A DNA stretch of 64,000 bases from Ursus arctos (taxonomy: Eukaryota; Chordata; Mammalia; Carnivora; Ursidae). The stretch spans positions 27,059,001 to 27,123,000 of the forward strand of contig NW_026623008.1 in assembly GCF_023065955.2 (NCBI RefSeq), given 5' to 3'. Position 1 is the stretch's first letter; every line of letters begins with the position of its first letter. Below, piece by piece: positions 34,505 through 49,000 of this stretch. Below the pieces are notes generated by a model. That model saw only the letters and a list, made by a program, of their open reading frames with translations. It was not told the origin of the DNA and did no database searches. The position numbers and the translations under genes are program-made.

Positions 34505-35315
34505 TTGCTAGATACATATGTGGACTAGATGGGGTGGCTTTCCTCTTAGGACTGAGTGCTAAATACACCTTTCCCCCTTTTCTTTTTCCCCTTCACTCTT
34601 ACTTTTTACACCTTTCTTCTGGGAGCCATTAAAGAACTTTAGTTCAGAAGACTTTTCTAGAACTTTGCCTTCCATAATCTGTAGGGCATGCCAACACTAT
34701 ATGAACAGGAATGGAACAGTCTGAAACTCAGCTGAGAAGAGGTTAGTCACAGGAGAGCTGAAAGAGAGCAGATCTACCCCTGAAGCATGGAGTGGGGGGC
34801 AGCGTGGGTATAAATCCCAGTTCTCGGCTCCCACCTGGGGCAGGACCTAGCAATCTGTACACTCAACACTATCTGGGTGAGCTGGCTTTAAGCCAGTGAA
34901 CGAGTTCTTTCTCTTTCTTCCAGATAAGGGAACTGAGGCTGAGTGAAAGTGACTGCCCAAGAGGCCATGGTGAATTCAGGGCAGGGCTGGGGCCAGAGCC
35001 CAGTGTCCTGACTCTGACGACGGGCCACCTTCCCCTGAAGTGCACTGGTTACTGTGGTAGGACACCCTCGTACCTGGGGCCCTGGTTTTAAATGAACGCT
35101 GATGCGTTGTTAGTACCCAGTCAGTACCCAGTCCACATTCTTGCCAGAGCAATCCCTGTCTTCCATTTTCTTTGCCTCCTCCTTCCTCCTTTCTCTGCAT
35201 GCCCTCAACCACCACGCAGGTAAACTTGTTTTTCTCAGTATCTGTGCAAGTCTAGAGACATGAAAGTCAAAGGTTGCCTCATCACAAGGCTGCCCTACCG
35301 GAGATCTGTATCTTG

Positions 35316-36924
35316 TTTATTTACTGAGGGAACAGACACGTTTGAAACCATCCGCATGGCTCTGGAATAGGTGAAGGGAGGAGGCTGCTTCTTGGCAGCT
35401 GGTGGCCCACCTCTAAGGCCCTGGGACAGGCTCGGAGCAGGCAATGAAGTCTGGGTTTGTAGCAGCGCGGCGGGAGCCCAACTCAGAACAGGATAGAGCC
35501 TTTCCCTTCATCTGTCACCCTTTTAGGCCACCCCGCTGGTGGCCAGACTGCCTAAGAGACTAAAGCAGAGGGTACTTTGTAAGCTGTAACAAGCAGCTTA
35601 CGGCACGATATGCTTCTCCTTTCTAAGAGACCTTCTGAGGGGTTCTGCAGGTGAGAAGTGTAACTCTCATCAGTAGGAAGCAACATAAGTTCATTTGGTG
35701 ATTTATCTTTCTGTATCCAAACACTATGCCTTAGGCAGGCTAAGGACAGCTTCCCTGGCCCTCACATTCCAGAACCACATCTGCCTCCACTCTTGCCACG
35801 CGTGAGGGGCCCGAGTGGTCCCTGTGGTGGGCTCCATCTCAGGCAATGACCAGCTTAGCTCCGTTTCTCTCTTGCCTTCTGCCATTCTGGATATTCCCTC
35901 CATGGGACTCAATGGACTTGACCTCTAGATGCTGGCTGGCTCTGAGCCTGCCAGTTACTCCGTCCAGGATGGGCATGTGGTGGAGGGCTAATGCTCCTTC
36001 CCGAAGCAATTAGGGCAGCCCTGGCCTGAGATATTTTACATGGATCTTATTAGACTTGGCCTCCTGCCAGGGGAAGTAACTCATCTGGCCCGTGGAAGGG
36101 AAAGTGGCTTCCACGTATCGCACTCACTTAAGGCTCTGCCCGGCCACTGAGGGGGAAGTGGAGATAGATGTCAAGGCCCGTCTCATGCTGGGGGATCTTT
36201 AGAAGGCAAGAACGCTAAGTGACTAAGGAAGACACTGGGGGTGAGGCGTACATATCAAGCAAACCGTTTCCTTGGTATGCATTTCCATATGGGATAAGCC
36301 CACCCCACATACGGATATCGAGATGTGCAGAGAACAACGGACACCCACCTGCTCCGAGTGGGGCCCAGCTGCGTGTTCCCTGTCATGGCCTGGCTTTCTT
36401 AGCCTCTGAGGTTACAGTTTCCAGGGTGCCGGGCAGAGGAGGACTGTCTAAACTGGGCCCCAACCGCCTTTCCCACCTATTTCAATCTCACTCACAAGGC
36501 CGAGTACCTCCCAGGAAGCTCTGAAGTTCCGCGATGATTCGCAGACAGGCATCTGTGGGCAGCAGGTGTCCGGAGGAAAGCTAAATTGAATGCGGCAACA
36601 GGCACGCCGGCTCAGCGACTCTGACGCTTGAACCTACAGCCCAGGGTGCTTTTGGATGGTTGCCATAAAACCAGAAGAAAATGGAAAAGGTCCAATTTAA
36701 AAGCCAGAATCTATTTTGCTGAAAACATGGGTGTGCGTATGCCTTCCAGACCCGGTGCTCCTTGAGGGAGACTTGTAGCTCGTTACAACATAAACGGGAA
36801 CGGGAGGTAACTGCTCACTCGGGAGAAAACCAGCAGCATCATTGTGCTCCCTGTGGCATCCCTGGGGTCCTTATCAGGCAGCCTGTCTCATGGGGGGCCG
36901 GAGGGGTGTGCCGGGCTGGCACAG
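35316..36924 (-). other. OSCP1: OSCP1 3'UTR candidate
   Basis: Reading minus from the stop codon, the first canonical AATAAA I find is at 35321-35316 (TTTATT on the plus strand). I see no ATTAAA before it. That would make a 3'UTR of about 1.6 kb. The stretch is mostly unique sequence without a recognisable SINE. The exact cleavage site is not determined. Confidence 0.4.
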
Positions 36925-37041
36925 CTATAACTCATCCATCATGGCGAGCAGATCGTCCCCCTTGCTGGCGCTCTGCCTCGGCTGGTCCGTGACCTCAAAC
37001 TCCCCCATGATGCGAGCCAGCTCCTCGTTCCTTTGCTGGTC
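36925..37041 (-). CDS. OSCP1: OSCP1 coding exon 10 with stop (residues 342-379)
   Basis: It encodes DQQRNEELARIMGEFEVTDQ then PRQSASKGDDLLAMMDEL, ending in TAG at 36927-36925. The acceptor is CTCCAACAG|GACCAG. The C-terminal DDLLAMMDEL matches the family end, so the protein is complete. Confidence 0.96.
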   Translation of the reverse strand, partial: DQQRNEELARIMGEFEVTDQPRQSASKGDDLLAMMDEL

Positions 37042-40000
37042 CTGTTGGAGAAGTGAGAGAGCAAGGCCGAGAAGGGGCTGTGTCAGCATGGCGGCTTCTC
37101 CGAGCAGATGGTGTTGAATTTTTGTCCCACCACTGTGATGTGTGTCAGAATAGGGACTCTGGATACATGCTGATGAGAGAGAAGGGAGGGCCTGGGACGT
37201 TCAGGTCAGCAGGAGATGAGGAGGGACTGACGCTTGGCCCGTGTCATCGCCTGCACCCACCTGCGTAGCTTGTATGTTGATAACCTCATAGGATAACTCT
37301 TCTGGCCTGGTTAGCGCTGCCTGTCTGCAGGAGGTGGTAGAGAAACGGGCCAAAGGTTAGGGCTGTATCCCTGCCAGTGTGGCACACTGGCATCTGATAA
37401 TTTGGCAGCCTGTTTTTTTCTGCCTCAGCTTCTGCCACTTCCCTTCAGCTTTCCGCCCTTTCCCCAGGCAGAGCACCCTATGCTCCAGAAAGTCAAGCCC
37501 TTGTCTGTCTCTGTGCCTTTGCATGTACTGAACTGGGCCAAGAATGCTTTTTCCCCTTCCTCTGCTTGGCAAACTGCAAGACCAAGCCCGGATGCCAGCT
37601 CCCTCCGTCTGCTGAAGCAAAGTCAATCACTGTGTCCTCCACTACAGCATTTATGACATGGCCCTGAAATAACTCGTGTCCGGTATGTTCTCTTCCTACC
37701 CTGCGAGCTCCTGAGGACGGGCTCCGGGTCTTACGCTCCCAACTTTGTGTTCCCAGCACTTACCACAGTATTTGTCACACAGAAGTTAGTTCAATGGATA
37801 CGGAAATAGAAGGTGACCCCCACCCCAAATATCTGGTTGCGAGGAGGATCACGTGAGATAATGGTGTGAAAGTGCTCTATAAACTGTAAAGCTCTGTAGA
37901 ACCCTGGGTGGATTACTCTCCCTTTTGGTTTTGCGGGAGACTGCCTTATCCCAAAGCCATCAGGCCCTGACTCCCCTCTGGTTTCTTAACAGATTTTTCT
38001 TACTATGATTATCTTGACTTCCAATACTTCTTGTTCAGCTATGTTTTGCTAAGTAAAACATTAGAACTATTTCTTGAATGCATCCAGAAGGGTCAGACTA
38101 TTTAATACTGGTGGATTCTTCTTTAACTAGGTTATTTAATTTGCTGGTTTTTCCTCTGTGACCTTTATGTCTGTATTTATGAGTGTCATTGGTTTATAAT
38201 GGCCATTTTTTGGTTATTATCACACTTAGGAATTTTAGATATGCCTTGTAAGAAACAGGTTTTAAAACATACTCCTCCTCTTCATCGGTGGTGAAGAGAT
38301 TCAACCGGAATCCTGGCTCAGGGCCACTGGGTTTCTTAATCTCCATTCCTCCCATTAGCCTGGCCAAGAAATTCAGCTCTTCTTTAGCAAGAGGGTTTGG
38401 AGCAATGCTTTCCTGCAGAAACAATTGCATGACTTTTGGCCACATGAAGGTGATCACATTTCCTGCTGAGACCCCAGAGACCCGCGGCGGTATTATAGGA
38501 CCAGGCAGAACAATAACTGTTTAAATTATCCTGGGAAGAACTGTGTCCAAATAAAGCATAGAAAATAGGCTTAACCCAAACAGAAATAATCCACATCAGA
38601 AGCAGAAGGACTCTTAGCAAGGCAGCAAACCAGATTCTCACACTTTCAAGATGAGTGGAGTGCCCTAGGCATCCCCATTCTCCTCAGACGACCTTCCTCC
38701 TTGAAGGAGAAGAACACTGCTTCCTCTTCCATCGATCTACTTCCTGGGCTTTTACCAGTAGCCTCAGCAAAGGGCCCAGGGCCAACGGCACTCCTTCCAT
38801 AGGAGCTACCACACTGCCCTCAGGTGGTGACCGTGGTGAACACACCTGGGATCCATTTCCTCCTCTTGCTGTCTGGCCCCACTCAACCTTCACCCCTCCT
38901 TCCAAGCCCGGCTCCTCTAACCCAGCTGCCCCCTGCTCTGCCTCTTCTGCTTTTTTTTTTTTTTTTTTGGTCACTCTGCTGCCAGTTACCTAGAGTTCTC
39001 TCACTTCTTCCTCGCTGGAGATAGACCCCTCTGCCTCTTGCCTAAATGGCGAAGTTCAAATTGCTTAAGCCCCTTTGCAATCAGGCCCCACTGTCCTGGT
39101 ATAGGAGAATCTCTGGCCACCTGCCTCAGTTGCATTAAGATCTAGCCATGTGGGAGAGACACGGCCTCCCTGCTTCCCCCAAATACCACTCTGCTCTTTT
39201 GTCCCTTGGTGCCTTTGCTTATACTGACACCTTGATCTGCATGCCCATTTCTCCTTCTAAGCCAGCTTTGTGTCCCTGGGTTCCCAGCCCATAGAAGTAG
39301 TTCAGTAACTGTTTGCCAAATAACTGAATATTTCCTGATCTGTCCTAGAGCAAGCTAGTAGCTACTTCTGTGAGAATTTGTAAAGATGGAATTCGGAGAA
39401 TCTAAAACCCCATTTTGAACTTAGCTACCATGGCATTATACAGGGTCGCGCTGAAAAGGGTTGCTGTAATGATCAGAAGACACAGGAGTACTGGACTCAG
39501 CAACCACAGACCCAGTGGCACTGGAACAATGCTATTTCACGTGGCCTGGTGTGTGGTTCCAGCTTAATTATGGTGGTTGAGCCAAGCCTAAAATTACCTA
39601 ATTAGTCAGATCACTGGAAGTCTTCATGAGAAACTACAATTAAAAACCTTTGTACTTGTAAGGCCGAACTGAGAAGATTGCAAACACCGAGGGAAATGCT
39701 GGCTAGCTTTGAAGTCTAGAGTTTCCACCCCCCTCCCCATCTAGATTTCTGTGTCGAGAAATAGCTCTGAAGGTGAAGAAGGAAGGCAGCGGCTCACCTG
39801 TGTCCGGGAAGCTAAGCTTTTGGAAGCTCCAGACATGTGGGTTTCCACGGGCCGGTTCATACTGTACCTGGTTACCAACGGAAAACCGTGAAAACATTGT
39901 CTGGCCCTTTCACACCGACTTCCTTCTAACTCATAAATATAGCACGTAACTTTTGTTTTGAGACATTAAAAAGCATCCAAAAATGTGCTGGGAGTACAGA

Positions 40001-43000
40001 ATATAACTAAGTGGGTGTCAACCACTCAGATTTCACGCTTTACCAGAGAAAAATACCCGCAAAGCTGCGTGGAAATGGCTTTTCTGGCAAAGGAACGTAT
40101 ATTACTGCAAAAAGTGTGAGCACAATGTGCAGGCCTTGCCTTTCTGACCTCCACCGCGACACGGGTTTGGGCTGGTTCTCTTCCGTGGCTATTTACAATG
40201 ACTTATCTTTTCAGCCTGGTGAGTTGCCTTATGTTGGGAAATGTTGGGGGCCCTCTGAAAATGTCAGGGCTCTGCATGCACTGTATCTGAGGGGAAATGA
40301 TTTCACTTGTCAGCAGGGATTTTCATAGCGGAAGTCAAGCTGGTTTTTTAAGTGAAGTGACCTCCCTCGGACTTGAATTCATTCATTCAGGGAGGGAGAA
40401 TTTGCTTACATATTGGTTCCCAGTTTCAGGACTCGGTCTCCATAAAGTTCAAAAGAACCTTCTTTTGGTGCAGTGACATAGTGCCCACCGTGCTTGAACT
40501 CTACCTTCTTCACTTCTTTGCCTTTGTCGTTGAACATTCTACAATACAAATATGACATGATGGAAGGTTCTCCAAGCTTGGGGAGTCCTGGAGGCTTCTT
40601 TATTCTTTGTACTATGGGACAAAAAGGAATTCATGCACTCTTTCAAGATAAAGATGCTGGTTGCAGCAATAATAATAATAATGCAATAATAATGCTATTT
40701 ACCAAGTACATGTTACGTGCCAGGTGCTGTGCAAGCACTTTAGAGCATTATTATCTTATTCACCCTCACAGCAACCATTTAATAGATGAGGAAGTGAATC
40801 CTGAAGAACTGGGTGGTTGGCCTCAGGTGTCTGCTCAGTGGCACAGCTGGGGTGAGAACCTGACCTTCTCACTGCCATGCTCTACTGAAGGAAGCGGGGG
40901 ACCCAGCAGGGCCGCGTTCTCTGTGGTGGCCCACATGTTGGTTTCCTGGCACCCCAAACGCTGGTCTGACCATTACAGTTGAGAATTCACCTGATGAGTC
41001 CGGGAACTTCAGTTCCCCAGGGAACGGGCCCGGACACTGGCAACACAAAGCGACCATTAGAATTCTGGACTTTGTCCTTTAGAAATATGGATACCTGGAA
41101 AAAAAAAATATACTCACTGTCATTTTTCTTGGTATATTTTCCTAGACATAAGCACTCGCAGGATGGGAAATGTATAATGGCTTGGGGATGTTACCTAGTG
41201 AATTTATAACCACGAGAGAGAAAGACTCAGCATGACTGGCCCTGGAGAGTTACGGTGTTGTTACAAACAGACCTTCTTTGGAAGGGCATAGCAAGTCTTC
41301 CAGCTGAACTGTATTACCCCCATTTTAGAGATGAGGAAGCTGAGGCTCCCAGACTGAGGTGACTCGCCTGAAGAGAATAGTAAGAGACAGGGCCAGGATT
41401 CAAAACTAACTCCGCACCCATTCCTTGGTTCCCTGCGGAACTTTCCAGACATCTGTGAGGCTGGAGCTATCAGAACCTCCATTTTACAGATGAGGAATCG
41501 GCAGCCCCGAGGTTGAGGCGCTTTCTCAAGGCCAGCCAGCTCGGAAGGGGCAGAACTGAGGATTCAACCCTTGTGTTTCTGGCTCTGGAGCCCAATCTTT
41601 TGGCCATGTGCTGGACTGGTGGGAAGGGGCCAGAGCACGTGGCTTCTGTTGGCATTAGAGTCTGAAGGTTTTCTATGGGACTGAAAACACCACATTATGC
41701 TATTTCTACTCCCTAGTTTGTATAGTACTTTCTTTTTTTTTTTTTAAGTACTCTCTATATCTATACCCAACGTGGGCCTCAAGCTCAAAACCCGGAGATC
41801 AAGAGTCGCATGCTCTACGGACTGAGCCAGCGGGGGCTCCCTTGGTTTGCATCCTTTGTGTCAAGGTCAGGGTCAGATTAAATCCCATAAAGGCTGTAGC
41901 AGTTAATCAGTTTTATTGGATCTTGGCTTCCTCATCTGTAAAATGAGATAAATTTGAAGATCCCTTCAAACTCTAAAATGCTACAAGATTATATTTGTAA
42001 TATCCTCAAAAGTAAGCATCTGTTGCGGGCAAATGAGTGACAGTGCGAAGCGCTAAGAACTCACGAGCTGGCAGTTTGGCCCGCTGCTGTCACACTGGCG
42101 TGGCTCATGCCCCAGCTGGGCCACTCCTTGGCTCTGGGCTTTGGGTAAGTTACACAACCTTTCTGTGCATTGGTTTTCTCTTTGGTAAACTAGGGGTAAT
42201 AATAGCATCTATTCAATGGGCTAGTGTTATCTGCTTAATCAGATAATGAAAAGGCAGTTATCACAGAGTCTGACACATAGTGAGTACTCAATACATGGTA
42301 GCTTCTACTCTCAGTATTACAGTCTAACTGGCACAGGACCCAAGCATAAAATGGGAAACAGGGACAGTAGAAAGCGGGAGATGCTGGGTAGCATATACAT
42401 TAAGTAACCCACTGAAGAGAATGACCACAGGCATGGGGGTAGGGGTAACTGTGGGTTCTTGGAGCTGGGCCTAGAGGAAGGTGGGTGTGAAGACATTTTA
42501 GAAGCAGAGGTGGGAGGGCACAAGGCATGTTTTGGGGGGGATGTATAAACTGGTTTGATTGGAAGGTTTGGCTGGACGACTGTTAAGGAATTTTTAACCT
42601 TGAGATTCTGTGACCAAGGGATGTGAATACGAGCATGGAGAAAGAAAATTTGCAGAAGTGGGAATATATATGTGCTAGACACTCTGGAAGCCCAATTCTA
42701 ACAAGGTTGACTATGTCACAGCAGGTCTGGAATGTACACGCTTCAGTCCAGTGTGTAGCTGTGTTTGACCCAACAACCTGCCCTTGGCTGGATGGGACTG
42801 TGGGGTCTGTCTGCTTGCCCAGCCCCTCTGCTGGCCCTCAGCTGTACATGTGACTCTCCCCTGTCCTTCTCCTCTTACTCCCCCCCCCCCCCCCGCCATC
42901 TATTCCCAGTGTTCACCTCCGCGCTGATGGCTCCCAGATCCCGAGCTGCCACTTAGCCTTCTTCCCTGGGCGCTTGATGCATCTAGCCCACTGCCTATTA

Positions 43001-46000
43001 CACGTGTCCACCTACAGGTTCCGTAGGGTGCACCTCAAATTCACCCTGTTCAGAACAGGGCGCACCATTTGCCTTCCCAAACCTGATCCTCCTCTGGTGT
43101 TCCCAATCGTAGCAGATGACGCCCCCAGGGCACCAAGCCAGCAATCTGAGCTCCCCTGACCCCACCATCCCATGTCTATTCAGTCGTCAAGCCCTGCCTC
43201 TCCAGTGATCACGCCTGGTGTCTGGTCCCTTCTCTCCACTCCAGTCCCTAGTGCAGACCTTTGTCGTCTCTGACTTGGCCACCGCAGGTGCCTCCGAGCT
43301 GGCCTCCCTGCCTCCCCTCTCATGCAGTTGTGATCCCTCCTCCAATTGGCTGCTTAAGAGACTCCTCAACTTCTGTCTGACCATGTCCCTCGCCTGCTTC
43401 AGTGGCTCTCTACTGCCTGCCAGATAATGTCCAGTTGGGCCTTGTTCTTCTCTGTAGCCATGTTCCTCCTTGAATCCTACGTTCCAGACACGCCCAGGCG
43501 CTTGCCGCCTTCTGCACCCCTGCACCACCAGACACACCAGGTGGTTACGTGCCTCATGCCTTTATTGAGATGGTGTCCTCCCCCTTGCGTGTCCAGTTAA
43601 CCCCTCTCCTGATTTCCCATGGGCCTGTGAAAATCCGTTTTTAAAAAAAGATATCAGATCCTCTATGAAGACTTTTCGTTTTTTCTTTTTTTAAAATTTA
43701 TTTAAGTAGTCTCTACACCGAACGTGGGGCTTGAACTCACAACCCAGAGATCAAGAGTCGCACGCTCCACCGACTGAGCCGGCCAGGCGCCCTGACTTTT
43801 CTGATTCTCTTAGGTAGCATGGACCACTCTTCTGTTTTAAAACCAAACATCTGTAAGGCCCTTGCTGCCTTTTCCCCTTCTCTAATGAGTTCCTGACGGC
43901 TTTCTCAAAGAGGAAATGAAGGTCACAGAGCTGTGGGGCCAGAGTGCTGGATGAGGCGTGTCTCTGAGCATTTGCGTTCCCCAGGGTGGTGGCAGGGCTC
44001 TGGGGGCCAGGAGGCAAGGGAGCCAGGGATGTGCAGGCCCCGGGAACACGGAGGGGGGGTGGCCTGGTGGGCAGTTTCAGCAGTGAGTGATGAGTGCAGG
44101 GCTTTGCCCGGTGCTGTGGTTGCTGGTCTGGCCTCACTAGAGGAGGGGCATGTTGGTGAGGGCAGGAGAGTGATGATCTGAAAGCGAGGGGGCAGGTGGG
44201 AGAATGCCGACCCTGCTTCTCACACCCTACCAGTGGATGAGGGCGAATGACCAGCCTCCACCAAGAGCCAGAAGCCCTCAAATGCCATCTCTATGGTGTA
44301 CGCTGATAATCTCTCCTCTGGGCTCTCGATTTGCATATGCAGTTGCTTGTTTGACATTGCTACTGGCATGTCTAATAGGCAAATCAGACTTAGAGTTAAT
44401 TAATTTTTCTACCCAAATATACTTCCCTCAGTCCTTCCCCCTCTCAGTGGCACCAGACACCAGCAGCTGCCCAGGCCAAAAACATAGTAGTCATTCTTCA
44501 TTCTTCTTTTCCTTCCTCCCCACGTTCAATTTCTCAGTAAGTCTTACTCCTCTTGCCCTGAAGGGATACCCCAGATGTGACGACTTCTCACTAGCCCCAC
44601 TGGCAGCACCTACGCCAAGAACTTTCACTTTCTACCTAGATTTCTACAATAGTGTCCTCACTGCTGTCTTACCTCCGCCCTTGTCCCATGCAGTCCACCT
44701 TCCAGAACACAAAACAGATCATGTTACCACTCACCTTAGGATGCCTGAAATGTTTTCTTTACTCTTAGAACAAACTCCTCACTAGGGTATAAAGCTAAGT
44801 GTGCTGGTCGGTACTAGTTTGGTTATGACTGGCGTCTGGTCTGATTAGTTAGAGCCCACGCTGCACACTACACCTGTGAACTGTAGCACTCCTGCCTAGA
44901 CGGGCTTCACTCACACTGGCTTCCTCTCTGTCCAAGGAACACATCGTGCTTTTTCTGTCTCAGGGCCTTTGAACTTGCTGTCCCTTCCATGTAGATGCGC
45001 TTCCCTGAGATCTTTGTTAGTTACATTCTCAACTAAAATGTCTGTCCTCAGAAAGCCTGCCCTTGACTTAACTCTAACTCTGTCATCTAAGGATGTGCTG
45101 TCCCCTACAGTAGCCACTAGTCAAGTGTGGCTATTAAAATTAAGCTGCACTAGAGGCACCTGGGTGGCTTAGTTGGTTAAGCATCTGCCTTCGGCCCAGG
45201 TCATGATCTCAGGGTCCTGGGATCAAGTCCTGCATTGGGCTCCCTGCTCAGCGGGGAGTCTGCTTCTCCCTCTGCCCCTCCCCCTGCTAGTGCACGCTCT
45301 CCCGCTGACAAATAAATAAATAAAATCTTCAAAACAAATAAAATGAAGCTAACTTAAAAATTCAGTTTCTCAGACACTAGCCGTATTTCAAGTGCTCAAT
45401 AGCCCCAGGTGGCCAGTGACTATCGTATTGGACAGCACAGACAGAGAACCTCTCCATCATCACAGAAAGTGCTATCGGACAGCGCCGGTCTCACGCGATA
45501 TCTCTCCCTGTTGACCTTTATAACTTTACCTTATCTTGCCTCTTTCTAAAGTTACCAGAACAAGAACATGACTTACTTATCCTCCCTGTCTCTACTAGCG
45601 TAGATCCTCGTTAAGGCAGGGCCTCAGTCGTGTTCACCTATGTATCTCTAACACTGCAAACAGTGCACTCTATAAACATGTGTTAGCCTGACGAGTTTTA
45701 CAGGCATGAAATATTTCCAAGTGGAGTGGATCATGGAGGGGAGGTATTAGGGAACATTCTACGAAGAGGAGAAGATGGAATGATGTTTTCTGATGACTGA
45801 AACAACGGGAAGCCCGCGAGGAAAGTCCACGAGGGAAGGAAGCATGAATGGGAATGAGAGCACAGGAGAGGGTGGGCGACCTGAGGTGGCTGTCCTTGTG
45901 GAGGCAACCCTGGAAGAACTAGAGGGCGGAGGGGGTTGGGGGTTGGGATGGTTGTAAAGAACTGCTCTGGGTTCCACGTGGAAGTGGTCTTCGGGCAGTC

Positions 46001-49000
46001 TCTGGCCAGGCCCCAGGGCAGGTCAGGCCCTTGAGCACATTCAGACCACTTCAGGTTGTTTCTTGAGACCACAGAAAGCTGTGGCTATCAGGATGAGGCG
46101 TTTTGTATTTGCTTTGGTTAAACAGTGAGCAAGGGAGTGTTAGATCAGACCTGTGTTGTCTTGATTCAGTTAGTTTTTTTTTTTTTTTTAAGATTTTATT
46201 TATTTGAGAGAGAGAGAGAAAGAGAACAAGCAGGGAGGAGGGGCAGAGGCAGAGGGAGAAGCAGACTTCCCACTGAGCAGGGAGCCCGATGTGGGGCTCA
46301 ATCCCAGGACCCCTGGGATCATGACCTGAGCTGAAGGCAGCTGCTTAACCGCCTGAGCCACCCAGGCGCCCCTAGTTAGTTGGTTTTACTGACTAATCTA
46401 AAGACTACCAAGGCTGTTTTGAAAACAGAGAAAATCCGCAGAGGCAATCACAAATTGTGGCTGAGCAGAAATACCATTCAAGACCATACTCGGAAGACCA
46501 GCCAAGTGTCACAGAGCCATGGCTGAATGTTGTCAGGATATGTGATTTCTATTTTTCTTTATGAACATTCTGATGTTTCATTGCTTGCCTATTTAGCAAT
46601 TAAAGCTTAATATATTTTGTAGTTTAATATATTTTAATGATTTTGTTATAAACTTATTATTCGGAGTGTCTTTTTTCATTATAATGAATTTTATCTTGTC
46701 AGAACGGAGAAAGCAATATGGCTGCTCGTATGACTACAGTCCATAAAACAGTGTCCAAATAGGCACCATTTTGACAAGAATCTGATGCAGGGTTTTCCAT
46801 ATTTTAAAGCAATACAAAACTTAATCTTATTTGTACTTTCATATTTTTTATTTTAATCGATGACTATTAGAGATCTTAATTTATATTGGTGTTATTATTA
46901 CTCGATCCATAGCAAATAAAATTATTCATGAGGGTTAAACATAAAATTGGCCTCCGAGTTGAGATCTGTTTGTCTTCCCTGGTCCACAGAAGGGAAATAA
47001 CGATCAGGCCCTAAGTGCTTCTTATTGCTTCTGTTTTTTGAATTGTATTGTGTGAATGTGTGATGCCTACACAAGTCCAAGATTCAAAAGGTTTAAAGGG
47101 TATACAATGGAGCATAAGCCTCTGTCTTATTCCCATCCTGCGTGCGGTTCTCTACAACCAGGAGGTAATCCCTGTGACCAGTTTCTGGAAGGAAGCTCTC
47201 TATACTGGACACATACACGTATTACACATGCCGCATCAGCTATACGCTCGGAATTAGGCATCATCATGCCCAGTTTTCACATGAAGAAGCTAAGGCTCAA
47301 GAGAGGTCATGGAGCTGTGTTGGGAGCTGGGATTCAGACGCCAGGATGTTCGACTCCCGAGCCTCCGCTCATTTTGCCCTATCACCCACCCTTTCCTTAG
47401 CGTGTTGTTATGCAGAGGAATGAAGTCCTGTCCCAGAGAGACGGGCCCCACATTCAGAGGCTCAGCAATGTGTTCTTAAAAGTTGGATGTAGAGTTGTCC
47501 TGAGTAGGCCCGAAAGGGTCAGGAGGCAGCGTCAGCTGGGAGCAACAGCCAACAAGCAGAGGGGGGCCTGAGCCGGCCTAGGGGCAGCTGGAAGGGAAAA
47601 GAGGACATGGACCCTGAAAAGGCAGCCTCGGTAGAACTTGAGATGAAGATGAGAGAAGGGGAATCAAAGGTGACACTGCTTCTGAGCTGACTGAAGAAGT
47701 GGGGGGACCTCAAAAGAAATCGGGAAGTTGGAAGGGGGGCAGGACTGGAATTCTGGAGATGAGTTTCGCTGCAGACCTTACACTGGAGGCAGTGGGCGCC
47801 TCGTCATGGAGATCTCAGCAAGCAGGTGGAGATGGGGGTCTAGGTGGCAGGGCTGGGCAAGGGGAGGGTGTAGGTGAGACTCCGAAGTCCTAGGTGAAGG
47901 TGAAGGAAAGGGGGAGGAAGGAGTGAGGGGCTCAGAGCTGGGAGGGGTAAGGGAAGCCCGGGACGGGCTGTGAGAGTCCAGGAAAGGTGGGTTTCGTGGG
48001 GTGGGAGGGCAGCCTCCTGACAGCATCAGACACTGGATAGGTCAAGGATATTAATGGTTTGAGAAAAGGCTTTATCACGGAGATCAGGCTGGCAGCCTTG
48101 AGAACACGTTTCCTCCGGAGAAGAGAATAAATCATATTTTAAAGGAACACATAAAGTAACTGGGAAGGAATGGCAGTATCATTGTCTTCCTTGGTCCATT
48201 TCAAAACTGCTGAGATTTGTTATCAGAAAATTTATCATCATGGAGCCAACCACAGAGGAATCACTAACTGGGCAACCTCAGCCCTCTTCTGCCTGAACAC
48301 CTGGCACCCTGTTTCCCTCGGACGGCAGTGGCAGGGTGCTCCCGGGGCCGCCCGTTCACTCACCCGGATGTGCAGGTCCTGGAAGAAGATGAGGAGGGTC
48401 TGGCGAATCAGCTGGAACTCCCCGGCAGGGAGTCCTCCATATACCTGCCAGAGGCAAAGCAGAGAGAAGTGCTTCACTTCCAGAAGTGAGATGAGAAGGG
48501 CAGACAGGCAGGGCTAGCTGGGCGCTCGGGGGCGGGAGCCAGAGGAGCAGGCAGGAGACTCAGCTGCAGGGGTGAGAGGGGCAGCAGGACAGCCAGCGCG
48601 GCTGACCCCATCATGCCACATCCGAGCAGGGGGACACTTCACCCGTCCTGTTCCCCACAGCCCTGCAGGGGCCCTTCCCCAACATTTAGCAGAATGTCCA
48701 CCGCCAGCTCCCTTTCAGAGAAGTCGGGGGGCAACAGCCATGCTCTGGGTCGTTGCTTTCCCGATGTGGAAGGCGACAGTGACAGGGCCTAAGGTGGTAA
48801 TGCCTATTACATGACCAAAATGGATCCTCGTAGGAGTTTAGAATTTATCGGGAGAGCGGCAGGCTTTGCCATCCCTCATCCTGTTCTGTCTGTCATAGAA
48901 TCTGGCTGTGTTTCACGGGGGAATGAGGACAAGAACGGGGCTGAGAGGTGATGACCCGGTGACCCGCTTACTTCAGTCAGCTGCCGGAAAGTCTCCTCCA

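Larger units (their letters stand above)
28401..35315. other. Intergenic region between LSM10 and OSCP1
   Basis: About 6.9 kb without a supported gene. It is dominated by ancient LINE-like sequence (28.43-29.1 and 29.2-30.65 kb), nested SINEs at 30.85-31.38 kb, and SINEs at 32.1, 32.7 and 34.3 kb. The purine-rich stretch 32.9-33.5 kb looks like another decayed LINE-like repeat that I cannot assign. Confidence 0.7.
41095..48363 (-). other. OSCP1: OSCP1 intron 4
   Basis: A 7.3 kb intron carrying SINEs at 41.7, 43.7, 45.15 and 46.2 kb, a long L2 body at 42.9-43.66 and 44.43-45.09 kb, a hAT-like element at 45.09-45.49 kb and an AT-rich stretch at 46.4-46.95 kb. The purine-rich 47.5-48.0 kb looks like decayed LINE-like sequence. 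No coding sequence is seen. Confidence 0.85.

Noticed and set aside
38951..38969. T-run that might mark a reverse SINE or retrocopy tail
   Set aside because: No SINE body, AATAAA or target duplication lies next to it.
44204..44785. 193-codon plus-strand reading frame
   Set aside because: Mostly L2-derived sequence read out of its original context.
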